NCBI GenBank assembly: GCA_031548515.1
Contig: JAVBRB010000017.1
Coordinates: 49,241 to 113,240 of the forward strand
Length of the DNA: 64,000 nucleotides
Source: UBA940 sp031548515
Lineage (GTDB): Bacteria > Bacteroidota > Bacteroidia > Bacteroidales > Rikenellaceae
Direction of reading: 5' to 3'
Part shown: positions 44,004 to 53,989 of the stretch, piece by piece
Numbering within the stretch: position 1 is the first letter of the stretch
How the letters are laid out: every line of letters starts with the position of its first letter
Notes under the pieces: generated by a model
The model's database searches: none
The model's input: only the letters and a program-made list of their open reading frames with translations
Told to the model about the DNA's origin: nothing
Translations under genes and position numbers: made by a program

Positions 44004-44942
44004 TTAACATTCTAGGTCAAGCATGGCACGGATACTTTTTTCAGCTCGAACGCGCACATCTTCCCGAACAACGACCTCGGGCTGCTCTGTTTCGAGACAG
44101 CGTAGTATTTTTTCGAGCGTGACCAGTTTCATGTATGCACAATCATTGCATCCGCAGGTAGAATCGACAGGAGGCGCGGGAATAAAAATGCGGTCGGGAT
44201 ATCTTTTGCGCATCTCATAGAGGATACCTGGTTCTGTCACGACTATATATTCGCGGGCGGCGTCATTTGCACAGAAGTTTAGTATTGCCGAAGTGCTTCC
44301 AACCATATCGGCAACCGTGAGGATATGCCGTTTGCACTCGGGATGGGCCAGGATCTTCGCATCAGGATGCTGCTTTTTGAGTTCGAGGATACCATCAAGC
44401 GAAAACTCTTCGTGAACATGGCATGCGCCGTCCCACAGCATCATGTTCCGACGTCCGGTCTGCGCCTGCAAATATGCGCCAAGATTGCGGTCAGGCGCAA
44501 AAATAACCTGTTTGTCATGCGGGATAGACCTTATGACGTCGAGCGCATTTGTAGATGTGCAACAGATATCGGTCATTGCCTTTATATTGGCTGTGGTATT
44601 GACATAGGAGACTACAGTCGCGTCGGGATATTGTTCGCGGAATGCCCTGAATCCGTCAGCAGGACATGATGCGGCGAGCGAGCACCCGGCCTCAGGATCC
44701 GGTATAAGGACTTTTTTTTGCGGCGACAGTATTTTCGCGGTTTCGGCCATGAAATAGACTCCTGCGAATACAATAATGTCGGCATCGGTCTTGGCCGCCT
44801 CCACTGACAGCGCAAGAGAGTCGCCCACGAAATCGGCTGAATCCTGCACCTCGCCATCAGTGTAGTAATGAGCAAGGATCACCGCATTTTTTTTCTTTTT
44901 AAGTTTCTTTATTCTTTCGGCCAATATCGTCCTGTCGTCCAT
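44004..44942 (-). CDS. nadA: Quinolinate synthase
   Basis: The 312-residue protein has the three Cys ligands of the [4Fe-4S] cluster: CSLAASCPAD near 87, DICCTSTNAL near 127 (one of the pair) and STCGCNDCAYMK near 270. LAHYYTDGEVQD near 24 and HPECKRHI near 200 are typical. It condenses iminoaspartate with dihydroxyacetone phosphate to quinolinate. No nadB is in the window; nadC is at 7475-8329. Its upstream gap is long and AT-rich. Confidence 0.96.
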   Translation of the reverse strand: MDDRTILAERIKKLKKKKNAVILAHYYTDGEVQDSADFVGDSLALSVEAAKTDADIIVFAGVYFMAETAKILSPQKKVLIPDPEAGCSLAASCPADGFRAFREQYPDATVVSYVNTTANIKAMTDICCTSTNALDVIRSIPHDKQVIFAPDRNLGAYLQAQTGRRNMMLWDGACHVHEEFSLDGILELKKQHPDAKILAHPECKRHILTVADMVGSTSAILNFCANDAAREYIVVTEPGILYEMRKRYPDRIFIPAPPVDSTCGCNDCAYMKLVTLEKILRCLETEQPEVVVREDVRVRAEKSIRAMLDLEC

Positions 44943-45305
44943 ACTAAAACCGCCGTTGATTTTTATTTTTTATTACTTTATTAAGTAAATATAATTCAAT
45001 AACAATAATAATGGCTGTTGAAATTGTTTATTATGGCCTAAATCAAGCCCGCAAAAATAATTATAAAAAATTTATGCCGTTCATTGTTTTTTTATTTCCC
45101 AGCCCTGTAATTTTTTTACGCTTCAATTTTTGGATAAAGGGAGTGTTATAAACAATGTTTACAACTGTTTTGAACAAATAAACACTATGTACTTTTTCAA
45201 CAGTTTTTTACTTTTCCTGTGTAGTGGATATTAAAAAATAATTATAAAAACAGATCTTTGTAAAGATATTGAAAGTTGTCGTCTTTTGTTTTGCGGCTTT
45301 CAACA
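44943..45305. other. 363-base AT-rich gap, candidate replication origin or regulatory region
   Basis: There is no gene here. The gap holds two copies of an AAAATAATTATAAAAA direct repeat (about 45052 and 45235) and recurring GTTT/AACA words (TGTTTACAACTGTTTTG, TTTTTCAACAGTTTTTT, AGTGTTATAAACA). It is much longer than needed for the nadA promoter. No perfect TTATCCACA DnaA box is seen. Confidence 0.35.
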
Positions 45306-46427
45306 TCATTTGCTTAGTTTATCGACAATTCTTCTGGTGATGTTAACATAGTACGGCCTGGCTTCCTGACTCAGGCCCTGTGACGGCAATCCTGTTTCTC
45401 CGCTGTCCGTTACCGATTGTACAATGGGAATATCTCCCAGGAATTCCAGGCCCTCGGCCTCTGCGAACCGCCTCGAACCGCCTTCTCCGAAAATGTAATA
45501 CCTTTTTCCAGGCAGTTCAGCCGGTGTGAACCATGCCATATTTTCGACAATTCCCAATATAGGCACTCCTATTCCTTCCGCGCGGAACATTTCCACCCCT
45601 CGCCTTACATCGGCGACGGCCAACTGCTGGGGTGTACTGACTATGACCGCGCCGTCGAGTTCCAGTTCGTGGACGACAGTCAGATGTACGTCGCCGGTTC
45701 CCGGAGGCAAATCGATGAGCAGGAAATCGAGATCACCCCATTTCGTTTGCAGCATCAGTTGGCGCAAGGCATTTGTAGCCATCGGTCCACGCCACACGAG
45801 GGCGTCGCTCGGGTCGATGAAAAACCCTATCGACATAACCTTGACTCCCATGCTTTCGGCAGGGAGAATAAGATCTGTCTCCCCTTCCTGCCCGGCTGGC
45901 GGAAGATAGTTTGCGACTCCGAAAAGCTGAGGCTGGGAAGGACCGTAAATGTCGGCGTCGAGGATTCCCACGCGGTAGCCTTCCGAGGCGAGTGTGGCTG
46001 CAAGATATGCTGCGACCGAACTTTTGCCCACACCGCCTTTTCCGCTTGCAACGGCAATGATTTTGGCGACGCCCGGCAGTCGGCGCGACACTGTGTTGCC
46101 TCCCTTCGCTTTTACAGTGCCGCCGCTATTCGGCGACAGACCTGCTCCGGTCGGTGAGCTCACCCGGCCGTTGACCGTGCTCGGAGCAGGTTCTTCTGTT
46201 GTGACGGATATCTCTACCCCGGGGAACGCTGACGAAAGCGCGGCCTCGGCCTGTCGCCTGAGCGAGGCCGCGAACGGATCTTTAGTACGCCGGAATTTCA
46301 AAGTTACTGCTATCCGGCTGTCTTCCGCCGCTACTCCCGAGATAAATCCGGCTTCCACGAGGCTTTGTTTTGCTTCAGGGTGGATAATCCTCTCCAACGC
46401 CTTTAAAATATCATCTTTGTTGATCAT
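45306..46427 (-). CDS. Mrp/NBP35-family iron-sulfur carrier ATPase
   Basis: The 373-residue protein has an N-terminal MIP18/DUF59 domain (about 1-80), then a variable linker with repeated Pro/Gly/Ser (82-118). The P-loop ATPase starts with the deviant Walker A SGKGGVGKSS near 127, with DADIYGPSQPQLFG near 155 and LIDLPPGTGD near 232. A CxxC metal site, present in many homologues, is not obvious. It carries or inserts Fe-S clusters and may load NadA nearby (inference). Confidence 0.93.
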   Translation of the reverse strand: MINKDDILKALERIIHPEAKQSLVEAGFISGVAAEDSRIAVTLKFRRTKDPFAASLRRQAEAALSSAFPGVEISVTTEEPAPSTVNGRVSSPTGAGLSPNSGGTVKAKGGNTVSRRLPGVAKIIAVASGKGGVGKSSVAAYLAATLASEGYRVGILDADIYGPSQPQLFGVANYLPPAGQEGETDLILPAESMGVKVMSIGFFIDPSDALVWRGPMATNALRQLMLQTKWGDLDFLLIDLPPGTGDVHLTVVHELELDGAVIVSTPQQLAVADVRRGVEMFRAEGIGVPILGIVENMAWFTPAELPGKRYYIFGEGGSRRFAEAEGLEFLGDIPIVQSVTDSGETGLPSQGLSQEARPYYVNITRRIVDKLSK

Positions 46428-46470
46428 TTTATTTATCTAATGCAATATTTATATATTCAGCGGATTATAG

Positions 46471-49170
46471 TTATTCTGACTTTGTTACAATAACCGAACC
46501 TCTATATCCCGGATCATTGCCCCAAAAACCTATTCGATCCAATGTGAATGTTCCGGTTGTGGTCTCACCTTTTAGTGCTTTACTTATATCCATAAAAAAG
46601 TAGATGGTCATTCCTGTAAATTCGCATTCATTCCAGTATGTATAATTTACGTGGCCAAAAGACGAGCCGTTTCCCCAACCAACCGAAAATCCGGGAAAGT
46701 AATTGGGCCACCCTGTCGAAATCCCTGACCAATACATCCTATCGACTTCCGTAACAGGGAAACCGGCTAAAGACGCTAGGCCATCCTCATACAATGTCAA
46801 TTTTGCATTACATTGGTTGTTTACACTTTCAGGACCTCCGTAGTATACTACTTCGTTAATTATTAAATTCAACTGAAAATCAGCTATTTGTGGTGCATTT
46901 TTCTGAACTGCCATGACAGCCTCCTGATAAATCTTGTCGCCAACCTCAATATAGCAAGTAATACTTGTTATGCGATTGATCATTTCGACATTGTTTTTGA
47001 ACGTTACGGAATATGTGTATTCAGTCTCTGTACCTAAGCTTCGTTGCGATATCAAGACTGGTGTTTCGCATATAAGTGGATCATCCGACCGGGCATCGAT
47101 AATTTGCGCATCAGTTGTGACGGTAAATGTTTTTGTACCCGCAGAATAGCTCTCATGCATCACTGGGTCTGGGTATGATGTGAAAGTATAACTCTTGTAA
47201 TTCTGGGAGATCGAAATGCGCTGGAATTTCTTTTTTCCATCTACCGTATAAAAAACCCGGACAGATGTCGCCCTTGTGTCTTCCGAGGGGTTGGCTTGTA
47301 CTGAGACATTTGCATTGTATTGTTTCAAGTCTTCGGAACTTATTTCCGATTCCTCTATTTTTACACTGGCCCAGTCGCATGTTTCTTCGCTTTCATCAAT
47401 GGAAATTCCGTCCACACCCACCGTCGAACTGACGGTGATATATTCGGAGCCGAAATCGTGGTCAAATTCCAACTGTTTTTTCGAGACCGTCAAGATGCCG
47501 TCTTCGAACAATACCTCCTCCGCTTCGTCTTTCGGGCCGGCGGGATCATCCGGATTTTCATCGGCTATAAATGTGCCGACTTCATCAGCGTAATAGGGAT
47601 AACCGACACCATCATAAATAGAACAAACAAAGGCCCTGTAATAATACTGCTTGCCGGGAGTAAGGCCATGGACGGCGAAATAGAAATCTTCGCCGTCGTA
47701 TACTGTATGATTTAGCGAAGTGTATTCAAATTTTGACTTGCCATCATCTATTTTAGGGTCGTTTGTCGCCGAACTGTAGACGATCCCGCAATAGGTAGCA
47801 GAACTGTAGCTGGCTTCATAAAAATTAATATGGGCTCCTGGCATTGCAACACCCTGAATTCTGGTTTTAGAATTAGCTTTTTTGCAGGTATTTACTGGTT
47901 GATGTTTAAACTTATAACTACCACTCCCACGATAACTGATATTGGGATTATTGGTTTGACTTATCGCATCATTAACCGCAACGGATATTGCAAAGGTTTC
48001 TCGATTGTTCGCGTATGCGTCATTCAAATTATATGGAATCAATAATGTTTTCAGTAATACTGCCGCTGCTTTGGTTGCAGAATTATTCTCAACCTTTTTT
48101 CCCCAACCAATAACTGAAGCAGCTTTCCAGTCATCATAAAACAGTTTGGCAAGCGGATTAGACTTCATTGGTATATATGACTCACAAGTATTCAATAAAA
48201 CAATTGTATTTGTAAGATTCACATCTGTGCCAATGCGTTCTTTAAGGTTCGCAGCATTACACTCTAAATAATAGCGATAACGACCTTTACTTATTACATC
48301 ATTTGGCTTTTTAGGTTTTATTATTCGGAACACCAGTTTGTCATTTTCCCAACAAGCGTCTTGAAAATCTTCATCAGCGTGTTCAAAACAGCCAATAACT
48401 ATATAATCTGCATTGGCTCCATGCGATGCGATCATTACAATATTTGGGTAATGTCCGTTTATCGTTTCCGTTATGGCGGCTTTAAACGATTTCGGCTCAC
48501 ATTGTATGTCTTGATATTTTCTCAATGTGTTGGAGTTTGGAAATCTTGGAAGACAAGTTGCTATGCTTTCATTTGACCCTTTTTTATAATACGGTTCTAT
48601 TGCGGATAAATCTGATATTCCATTATTCGAATATGGTTCCCATAAAACGGCGAATAAATAATCGGGTTTGTATCCGTCTGGGCTTATTGCCCTTGTCTCG
48701 AGTTGAACGTTTTCCTGATGAAAAGACAAAACATTCTGTTGCTGCTCATCGTTGAAACAGCAGGCATCTACCGTCTCAAAACCAAATTCCTCGTCAATTT
48801 TAGGTTCTTCATTCTCATTATTTGTTTCAATTTCATCAACAATTTCGATTCTCGAATCAATGCCATTACCAAAGTCGATAGTTATTACATGGTCTTTAAC
48901 AGAGAAACTCTTTACCTCTTTTTGGATGGTGAGCCAACTGACAATAGTGGCTTCCATTTCCTCAATGGTTTCATAATTTTGAAACTCCGGGGAATCGATT
49001 TTATCTTCCAAGTTGCTATATAGATCGATGATTCCCTGAGTAAGACCTGTATCATTGCCGTTCTTGTTGCCCATATTATCCGACGAGCAACCGACGAGCA
49101 AGAATATCAGAATGAGAATCCCTGCGGCCTTGAATATAGCCCTTACGTTGTTTAAATTAATTGATTGCAT
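46471..49170 (-). CDS. Lipoprotein with caspase/CHAT-like His-Cys domain and C-terminal Ig/BACON-like domains
   Basis: The 899-residue protein has a lipobox LLVGC with Cys28. An acidic region follows, then a domain (about 165-385) with IASHG (His250) and, after about 75 residues, LLNTCES (Cys329). This is followed by a hydrophobic WKAASVIGW strand. The His-Gly and x-x-Cys-x-Ser pair at this spacing is the dyad pattern of caspase-fold peptidases (C14/CHAT/C25). From about 430 come an FN3-like domain with KQYYYRAFV, a BACON-like domain (about 545-665, ending ISISQN), a further beta domain and an aromatic-rich C-terminus. The gene is more AT-rich than its neighbours and stands alone. It looks like a surface peptidase; the substrate is unknown and activity is inferred. 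Confidence 0.75.
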   Translation of the reverse strand: MQSINLNNVRAIFKAAGILILIFLLVGCSSDNMGNKNGNDTGLTQGIIDLYSNLEDKIDSPEFQNYETIEEMEATIVSWLTIQKEVKSFSVKDHVITIDFGNGIDSRIEIVDEIETNNENEEPKIDEEFGFETVDACCFNDEQQQNVLSFHQENVQLETRAISPDGYKPDYLFAVLWEPYSNNGISDLSAIEPYYKKGSNESIATCLPRFPNSNTLRKYQDIQCEPKSFKAAITETINGHYPNIVMIASHGANADYIVIGCFEHADEDFQDACWENDKLVFRIIKPKKPNDVISKGRYRYYLECNAANLKERIGTDVNLTNTIVLLNTCESYIPMKSNPLAKLFYDDWKAASVIGWGKKVENNSATKAAAVLLKTLLIPYNLNDAYANNRETFAISVAVNDAISQTNNPNISYRGSGSYKFKHQPVNTCKKANSKTRIQGVAMPGAHINFYEASYSSATYCGIVYSSATNDPKIDDGKSKFEYTSLNHTVYDGEDFYFAVHGLTPGKQYYYRAFVCSIYDGVGYPYYADEVGTFIADENPDDPAGPKDEAEEVLFEDGILTVSKKQLEFDHDFGSEYITVSSTVGVDGISIDESEETCDWASVKIEESEISSEDLKQYNANVSVQANPSEDTRATSVRVFYTVDGKKKFQRISISQNYKSYTFTSYPDPVMHESYSAGTKTFTVTTDAQIIDARSDDPLICETPVLISQRSLGTETEYTYSVTFKNNVEMINRITSITCYIEVGDKIYQEAVMAVQKNAPQIADFQLNLIINEVVYYGGPESVNNQCNAKLTLYEDGLASLAGFPVTEVDRMYWSGISTGWPNYFPGFSVGWGNGSSFGHVNYTYWNECEFTGMTIYFFMDISKALKGETTTGTFTLDRIGFWGNDPGYRGSVIVTKSE

Positions 49171-49259
49171 GAGATACTGAATTTGGATTAGAGCTATAAA
49201 GATATGTGAAGATAATTAATTTTCAAGGCTATCTGGCACTTGTCTGTTTCATTATAATA

Positions 49260-49267
49260 CAAACATA
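49260..49267 (-). promoter_or_regulatory. -7 promoter element of caspase-like lipoprotein gene
   Basis: TATGTTTG on the minus strand with TTTG 16 bases upstream, giving a leader of about 80 bases. Confidence 0.55.
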
Positions 49268-49313
49268 TTGGACTGTTTTGCCTCAAATGTTATCTTTGTA
49301 TAGCGCTATCCCG

Positions 49314-51686
49314 TTATTTGGAATAGTAGGGAGTGGCCCCTGCGCCCCAATTCGGATTCGGTTCGGGCCCCATTTCGAGTTCGAGCGATCCGCCCTTGTG
49401 GAGTTCTTCGCGGAAAAACCAATTGTTGTCGAGCGGTTGTCCGTTCAGCCTGGCCGATTGTACATAGACCGATCCCGGGGCATTTTCCCGTGTTGTGATC
49501 ACGAACTTGCGGCCTGCGGAGTTCACGGTGCTTAACTCGACCTCTATCTTGTCGAAAAGGGGGCTGCCTATCTGGAATGTGGGTTTTGCACTCGTTCCGC
49601 CCTGCACATCGAACAATCCCATGGCCGCCATGACATACCAGGCTCCGAGCTGTCCCTGGTCTTCGTCCTGACCATAGCCGTAACCGTGCTCGCCATCGAT
49701 ACCATAGAATTCTTCACAGATCGTCCGGGTCCATTTTTGTGTAAGCCACGGTTTTCCCGAGAAATTGAACAGCCAGGAGATATGCAGGCTGGGCTGGTTG
49801 CCGTGGTTGTAGGGGCTTTCTATCCCTGCAAAGGCGTTGACGACCTTTCCTCCTCCAAATACAGTCTGGCGTGCGACAGTAAAAATGGAGTCGAGCCGGT
49901 CGTTGAAGCTGTCCTTGCCGAGTTTCGAGATCAGCGATACGGGGTCCTGCGGGACAAAAAAAGTGTATTGCATGGCATTCCCTTCCTGGAATCCCCGCCA
50001 GGACTCAAGAGGATTGAATTTGTCGATGAATCTGCCGTCGGCAAGTTTCGGCCGGATCAGCCTGGTTTGCGGATCGAAAAGCCGCTCCCATCCGTTGGAG
50101 AGTCCGGTCAGAATCCGATAGTCATCTTCCTTGCCGAGTTGTTTGGCCCATTGCGCCACGGCGTAGGTGCTGAAACTGTATTCGAGGGTATGCGAAGCCG
50201 AGAAAGCCGAGCCTTCCGGAGCGGTGCCGAAAAACACGGAGTCGTCATAAGGCGAGTAGCCAAGCCTTACAAAAGCCTTGGTGTCCATACGTCCCGCCCC
50301 TTCGATGCGGCCTTCCCACCCGATCTCATTCTTAAGGGCTGCCTGATAGGCTTTTTCAACATCATAGTTGCGTATGCCGCAGTTATACGCCCCTGCAAAT
50401 ATAATCCCCATCATGTTGGTGCCTACTCCCGATACATATTTACTGTTGGCAATCCCATCGCCCAACCATCCGGCATCCTCATAGACCAGCATCTGGCTGT
50501 TGATGAAGTCATTATAATATTCGGGATAGGCCAGTGCCCACAATTGCGAGAGATTCCAGTATGCGCCCCACACGGCATCCGTATTGTAGTGGTTGTGCCG
50601 AGGCTTCCCGTCTTTGCCAAGCGGGATGTGCCCGACAGAGCCATTGTTTTTCGGGTAGGCGCCGTTCACATCGCTCGCCAAACCCCTGCCCAGAAGAGCA
50701 TGGTAGAGTCCGGTATAGAACTTGATCTTAGATTCGGGGCTTCCCCCGCTTACCTTTATCCGCCCCAGGTATTCCTCCCATTTGGCCATTGCCTGTGCTT
50801 TGACGGCGTCAAAACCCTTGTTTTTGGCTTCGGTTTCCAGATTGAGTTTAGCATTTTCTATCGATGTGTAGGACAGCCCGACCTTTACCTCTATAGGCTC
50901 GTTTTCCCGGGTTGCATAAGTCAATACGGCGGCAGATCCCACGCCTTTCATGTTGTCGGAATCCTCGACGACGCCCCCTCGTGTGAAAGTGCCGACTTGA
51001 TCCGCAGTTTTGTCTATTACCGCGTAAAAATACATGCCCACCGTTGCGTCGGGCTGGTATTTTTGCACATACATAGGTTTGGTAACCACGTATCCTTCCA
51101 CAATCCGGTTGTCCGTGACCTTTATATAAGCATCCTCGACCGGCCCGCTCTCCCCGAGCCGGGACCCTATGTCGAAAATGATATGTGAATCCTGCGATTC
51201 GGGAAAAGTGTAGCGCTGAAGCCCTACCCTGGCGGTTGCCGTAAGTTCCGCCTTAACCCCGTAGTCTTTCAGAAAAACGGAGTAATACCCCGATGTGGCG
51301 TATTCATCTTTTTTGTCGAAACCCGACCGGTAGCCGCTTTCCGGATCGTCGAGCGTCCCCGGCAGGGTCCGTATCCCGCCGACCGTGGGCATCAGCATCA
51401 CGCCGCCTACCTGGAATTCGTGGAAGCAGGGAAACCCTTCTATGGAAGTGTGTCCGTCTTCATAGCCTACCGCCTCCCAGCCCTGGATATTGCCGTAGCT
51501 TCCATTGGTGGAAGCGCCGAGCTTGGCCATTCCGAAAGGTTCTGCTGCCGGGGTGTAAAAAAACCAACGGCTGTGGACTGTACCAAGGTTGGGATTGACA
51601 TAGTCGGTCAGTTTCTCTTGTGCCGGTCGGCTGCAGGAGGCTAAAAGTGAACCCAGGACAATGGCGCATACAAAGGTTTTTTTCAT
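49314..51686 (-). CDS. GH92 alpha-mannosidase
   Basis: The 790-residue protein has a lipobox-like LLASC near residue 18, so it is probably a lipoprotein. GH92 features are VNPNLGTVHSRWFFYTPAAEPFGMAKLG at the start (N-terminal sandwich), a helical barrel with TDAVWGAYWNLSQLW near 370, GNAMQYTFFVPQD near 560 and the acidic ENEDQGQ-type motif GYGQDEDQGQLGAWYVM near 685. GH92 enzymes are calcium-dependent exo-alpha-mannosidases acting on host or yeast N-glycans. It is not in an obvious polysaccharide utilisation locus here. Confidence 0.93.
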   Translation of the reverse strand: MKKTFVCAIVLGSLLASCSRPAQEKLTDYVNPNLGTVHSRWFFYTPAAEPFGMAKLGASTNGSYGNIQGWEAVGYEDGHTSIEGFPCFHEFQVGGVMLMPTVGGIRTLPGTLDDPESGYRSGFDKKDEYATSGYYSVFLKDYGVKAELTATARVGLQRYTFPESQDSHIIFDIGSRLGESGPVEDAYIKVTDNRIVEGYVVTKPMYVQKYQPDATVGMYFYAVIDKTADQVGTFTRGGVVEDSDNMKGVGSAAVLTYATRENEPIEVKVGLSYTSIENAKLNLETEAKNKGFDAVKAQAMAKWEEYLGRIKVSGGSPESKIKFYTGLYHALLGRGLASDVNGAYPKNNGSVGHIPLGKDGKPRHNHYNTDAVWGAYWNLSQLWALAYPEYYNDFINSQMLVYEDAGWLGDGIANSKYVSGVGTNMMGIIFAGAYNCGIRNYDVEKAYQAALKNEIGWEGRIEGAGRMDTKAFVRLGYSPYDDSVFFGTAPEGSAFSASHTLEYSFSTYAVAQWAKQLGKEDDYRILTGLSNGWERLFDPQTRLIRPKLADGRFIDKFNPLESWRGFQEGNAMQYTFFVPQDPVSLISKLGKDSFNDRLDSIFTVARQTVFGGGKVVNAFAGIESPYNHGNQPSLHISWLFNFSGKPWLTQKWTRTICEEFYGIDGEHGYGYGQDEDQGQLGAWYVMAAMGLFDVQGGTSAKPTFQIGSPLFDKIEVELSTVNSAGRKFVITTRENAPGSVYVQSARLNGQPLDNNWFFREELHKGGSLELEMGPEPNPNWGAGATPYYSK

Positions 51687-51848
51687 AAGGCTTAAGTTTT
51701 TGGACGATCCTGACGAATGATACTTCTAATTTTAGAATATGAACAAAAATACTAATAATAGATCAGCGGAGGCGCTTCTTGTGTCAAAAATTTGTAAAAG
51801 TTATTAAAAACGAAGCATTGGAAACTCAGAAAAATACGAAAAAAACGA

Positions 51849-51856
51849 TATCTTTG
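51849..51856 (+). promoter_or_regulatory. -7 promoter element of sppA
   Basis: TATCTTTG, 50 bases before the sppA ATG. Confidence 0.5.
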
Positions 51857-51906
51857 TTTGTCAGAGTTTTAACAGGGAACAGAATAATCCAATAAAATAA
51901 ACGCCT

Positions 51907-53805
51907 ATGAATTTTTTCAAAACTTTTCTGGCCAGCCTGTTGGCAATTATCGTGGCTTTCGGACTGATGATCATGATCTGGTCGATGATAATTGCCGGCA
52001 TAATCGCTTCGTTCGGCACCGCGATCCCGTCTGTGCCGTCAAATTCGGTCCTGCGGCTGAATCTCGGAGTCGTTACCGATGCTCCGGCAAGTTCTTTTTT
52101 TGATGACTTCGATTTCGTGTCGATGACTCCGAAATCCCGCACTACCCAATTATCGGCCGTTACCGCCATACAGGCCGCGGCAACCGATGAGCGTATCAAA
52201 GGGATTTACATAAACTTCGACGAACACACCAGTGTGTCGCTGTCGAATATCGAGGAGATTCGTGCCGAACTGGTCAAGTTCAAGGAGAGCGGCAAATTCG
52301 TAGTCGCCTACAATGAAGTCTATGGACACACTGCATATTACATCTCGTCGGTGGCTGACAAAGTGTACGTGAATCCCGAGGGCAGCTTGGATTGGTGCGG
52401 GCTTTCGATGCAGGTGATGTTTTACAAAGGGCTTCTCGACAAACTCGACATAGCGCCCGAGGTCTTCCGCCACGGATCGTTCAAATCGGCCGTCGAACCG
52501 TTCATACTCGACAGAATGAGCACCGAGAACAAGCTCCAGTACCAGACCATGGCGAACTCTATATGGGAAATGATTGTAGGGGCGGTTTCGGAATCGAGGG
52601 ATATTCCTGTCGCCGACCTGAACGGTTGGGCCGACGCTCTTGCCATAGATTCCCCCGAGGCCGCTCTCGAAAAGGGTCTTGTAGATGGTTTGCGTTACGA
52701 GGACGAAGTGATGGACGAGCTTAACGATATGCTGGGGTCCTGGCCGGAGGATGAAATTGTGGCCGAAGAAGCCGTAACGGAGGCCGCCGGAGAGGGCGGC
52801 GAAACATGGGTGAGCAATGGGATTTCCGTCGAGACGGCGGAATCGGACGGCATGAAAAAACCGCGCCGCAGTTCCTCGGACGATCCCTCCATAGTTTCGT
52901 TCGGCCATTATGCGGCCGAGGTTGCATCGTCTTCCAGAAACATGTCTAAAAATAAGATAGCCGTTATTTATGCCGAAGGCGATATCGTTTCGGGCGAAGG
53001 CGCTTTTGGCCAGGTCGGCAGCACGTCCATGCTTCAGAAGCTTGCGAAAGTACGCAAAGATCCGGATGTGAAGGCTGTGGTTTTTCGTGTCAATTCACCG
53101 GGCGGCAGTGCGCTTGCATCGGACGTGATGTGGCGTGAACTGAAACTTCTAAAGGAAGAGGTTCCCGTTATCGTTTCGATGGGCAGCTATGCTGCGTCCG
53201 GAGGATATTACATATCGTGTCCGGCAGATGTGATATATGCGAACAAAAGTACCCTTACGGGTTCTATCGGCGTTTTCGGATTACATGCCAATATCGGCGA
53301 ATCGCTTAAAAAGAACCTGGGTATTACGATCGATGGCGTAAAAACCAACGCTTATTCCGATGTCGGTTCTCTGTTCCGCGAGGTTTCGCCTGCCGAAAAG
53401 GCGTATATACAGAAGTCGGTAGAGAATGTCTACAGTACGTTCGTAGGTCATGTTGCCGAGGGGCGCAATATGACTTTTGCTGCAGTCGACAATATCGGGC
53501 AGGGACGCGTGTGGACTGGTGCCGACGCACTCGGTATCGGCCTTGTGGACGGTCTCGGCGGCATTGCGGACGCCATTGCGATCGCAGCCGACCGTGCGGG
53601 TGTCGCCAGTGATTTCCGTATCTGGGAGGTTGGCGACGATATGTCTTCTCTGTCGGCTTTGCTAAGCGGATTCTCGGCTTCTGTGCGCAAGTCGGTCATG
53701 ATGGACGAACTGGGCGGCGCTTTCGTACATTACAACGCCTTGAAGAATATGCTCGAGGAGACCGGTGTCCAGGCGCGCATGCCTTACCTGCTCGAACTTG
53801 AATAA
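51907..53805 (+). CDS. sppA: Signal peptide peptidase SppA, 67-kDa type
   Basis: The 632-residue tandem-domain serine protease (S49) has an N-terminal membrane anchor (about 5-35). Catalytic Lys193 is in the first half (FKSAVEPF) and catalytic Ser431 in the second (GSYAASGGYYIS). It degrades signal peptides after export. Between the halves, residues about 275-335 form an acidic, low-complexity insertion (DEIVAEEAVTEAAGEGGE and a Lys/Arg/Ser run) that is longer than usual. It is monocistronic with a strong terminator. Confidence 0.95.
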   Translation: MNFFKTFLASLLAIIVAFGLMIMIWSMIIAGIIASFGTAIPSVPSNSVLRLNLGVVTDAPASSFFDDFDFVSMTPKSRTTQLSAVTAIQAAATDERIKGIYINFDEHTSVSLSNIEEIRAELVKFKESGKFVVAYNEVYGHTAYYISSVADKVYVNPEGSLDWCGLSMQVMFYKGLLDKLDIAPEVFRHGSFKSAVEPFILDRMSTENKLQYQTMANSIWEMIVGAVSESRDIPVADLNGWADALAIDSPEAALEKGLVDGLRYEDEVMDELNDMLGSWPEDEIVAEEAVTEAAGEGGETWVSNGISVETAESDGMKKPRRSSSDDPSIVSFGHYAAEVASSSRNMSKNKIAVIYAEGDIVSGEGAFGQVGSTSMLQKLAKVRKDPDVKAVVFRVNSPGGSALASDVMWRELKLLKEEVPVIVSMGSYAASGGYYISCPADVIYANKSTLTGSIGVFGLHANIGESLKKNLGITIDGVKTNAYSDVGSLFREVSPAEKAYIQKSVENVYSTFVGHVAEGRNMTFAAVDNIGQGRVWTGADALGIGLVDGLGGIADAIAIAADRAGVASDFRIWEVGDDMSSLSALLSGFSASVRKSVMMDELGGAFVHYNALKNMLEETGVQARMPYLLELE

Positions 53806-53830
53806 GTGGTAACATGCCATTCTTGTTAAA

Positions 53831-53860
53831 GAAGCGGGGCTGTTCAAAGCCCCGCTTCTT
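53831..53860 (+). terminator. sppA terminator
   Basis: GAAGCGGGGCT and AGCCCCGCTTC form an 11-bp stem with loop GTTCAA, followed by TTCATTT. Confidence 0.85.
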
Positions 53861-53965
53861 CATTTCAATTGTTTTGCTTCGCAAAATAATCATCGACCGA
53901 GCGCCAACGGTCGGCCGCATGCCGGTGGAGGCATCTTGCGAGGGAGATAACTAAAAGGGTAGATT

Positions 53966-53985
53966 CCCCGCCGCTTGCGGCGGGG
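53966..53985 (-). terminator. GC-rich hairpin after small lipoprotein gene
   Basis: CCCCGCCGC and GCGGCGGGG form a 9-bp stem with a TT loop, 4 bases beyond the stop of the 53990-54301 gene. The T tract is weak, so terminator function is moderately supported. Nearby GACCG/CGGTC words at 53895-53920 look like a repeat relic. Confidence 0.5.
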
Positions 53986-53989
53986 TAGT

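Noticed and set aside
49686..51188. 500-codon plus-strand frame across GH92
   Set aside because: It is a shadow of the GH92 gene, whose catalytic motifs are intact.
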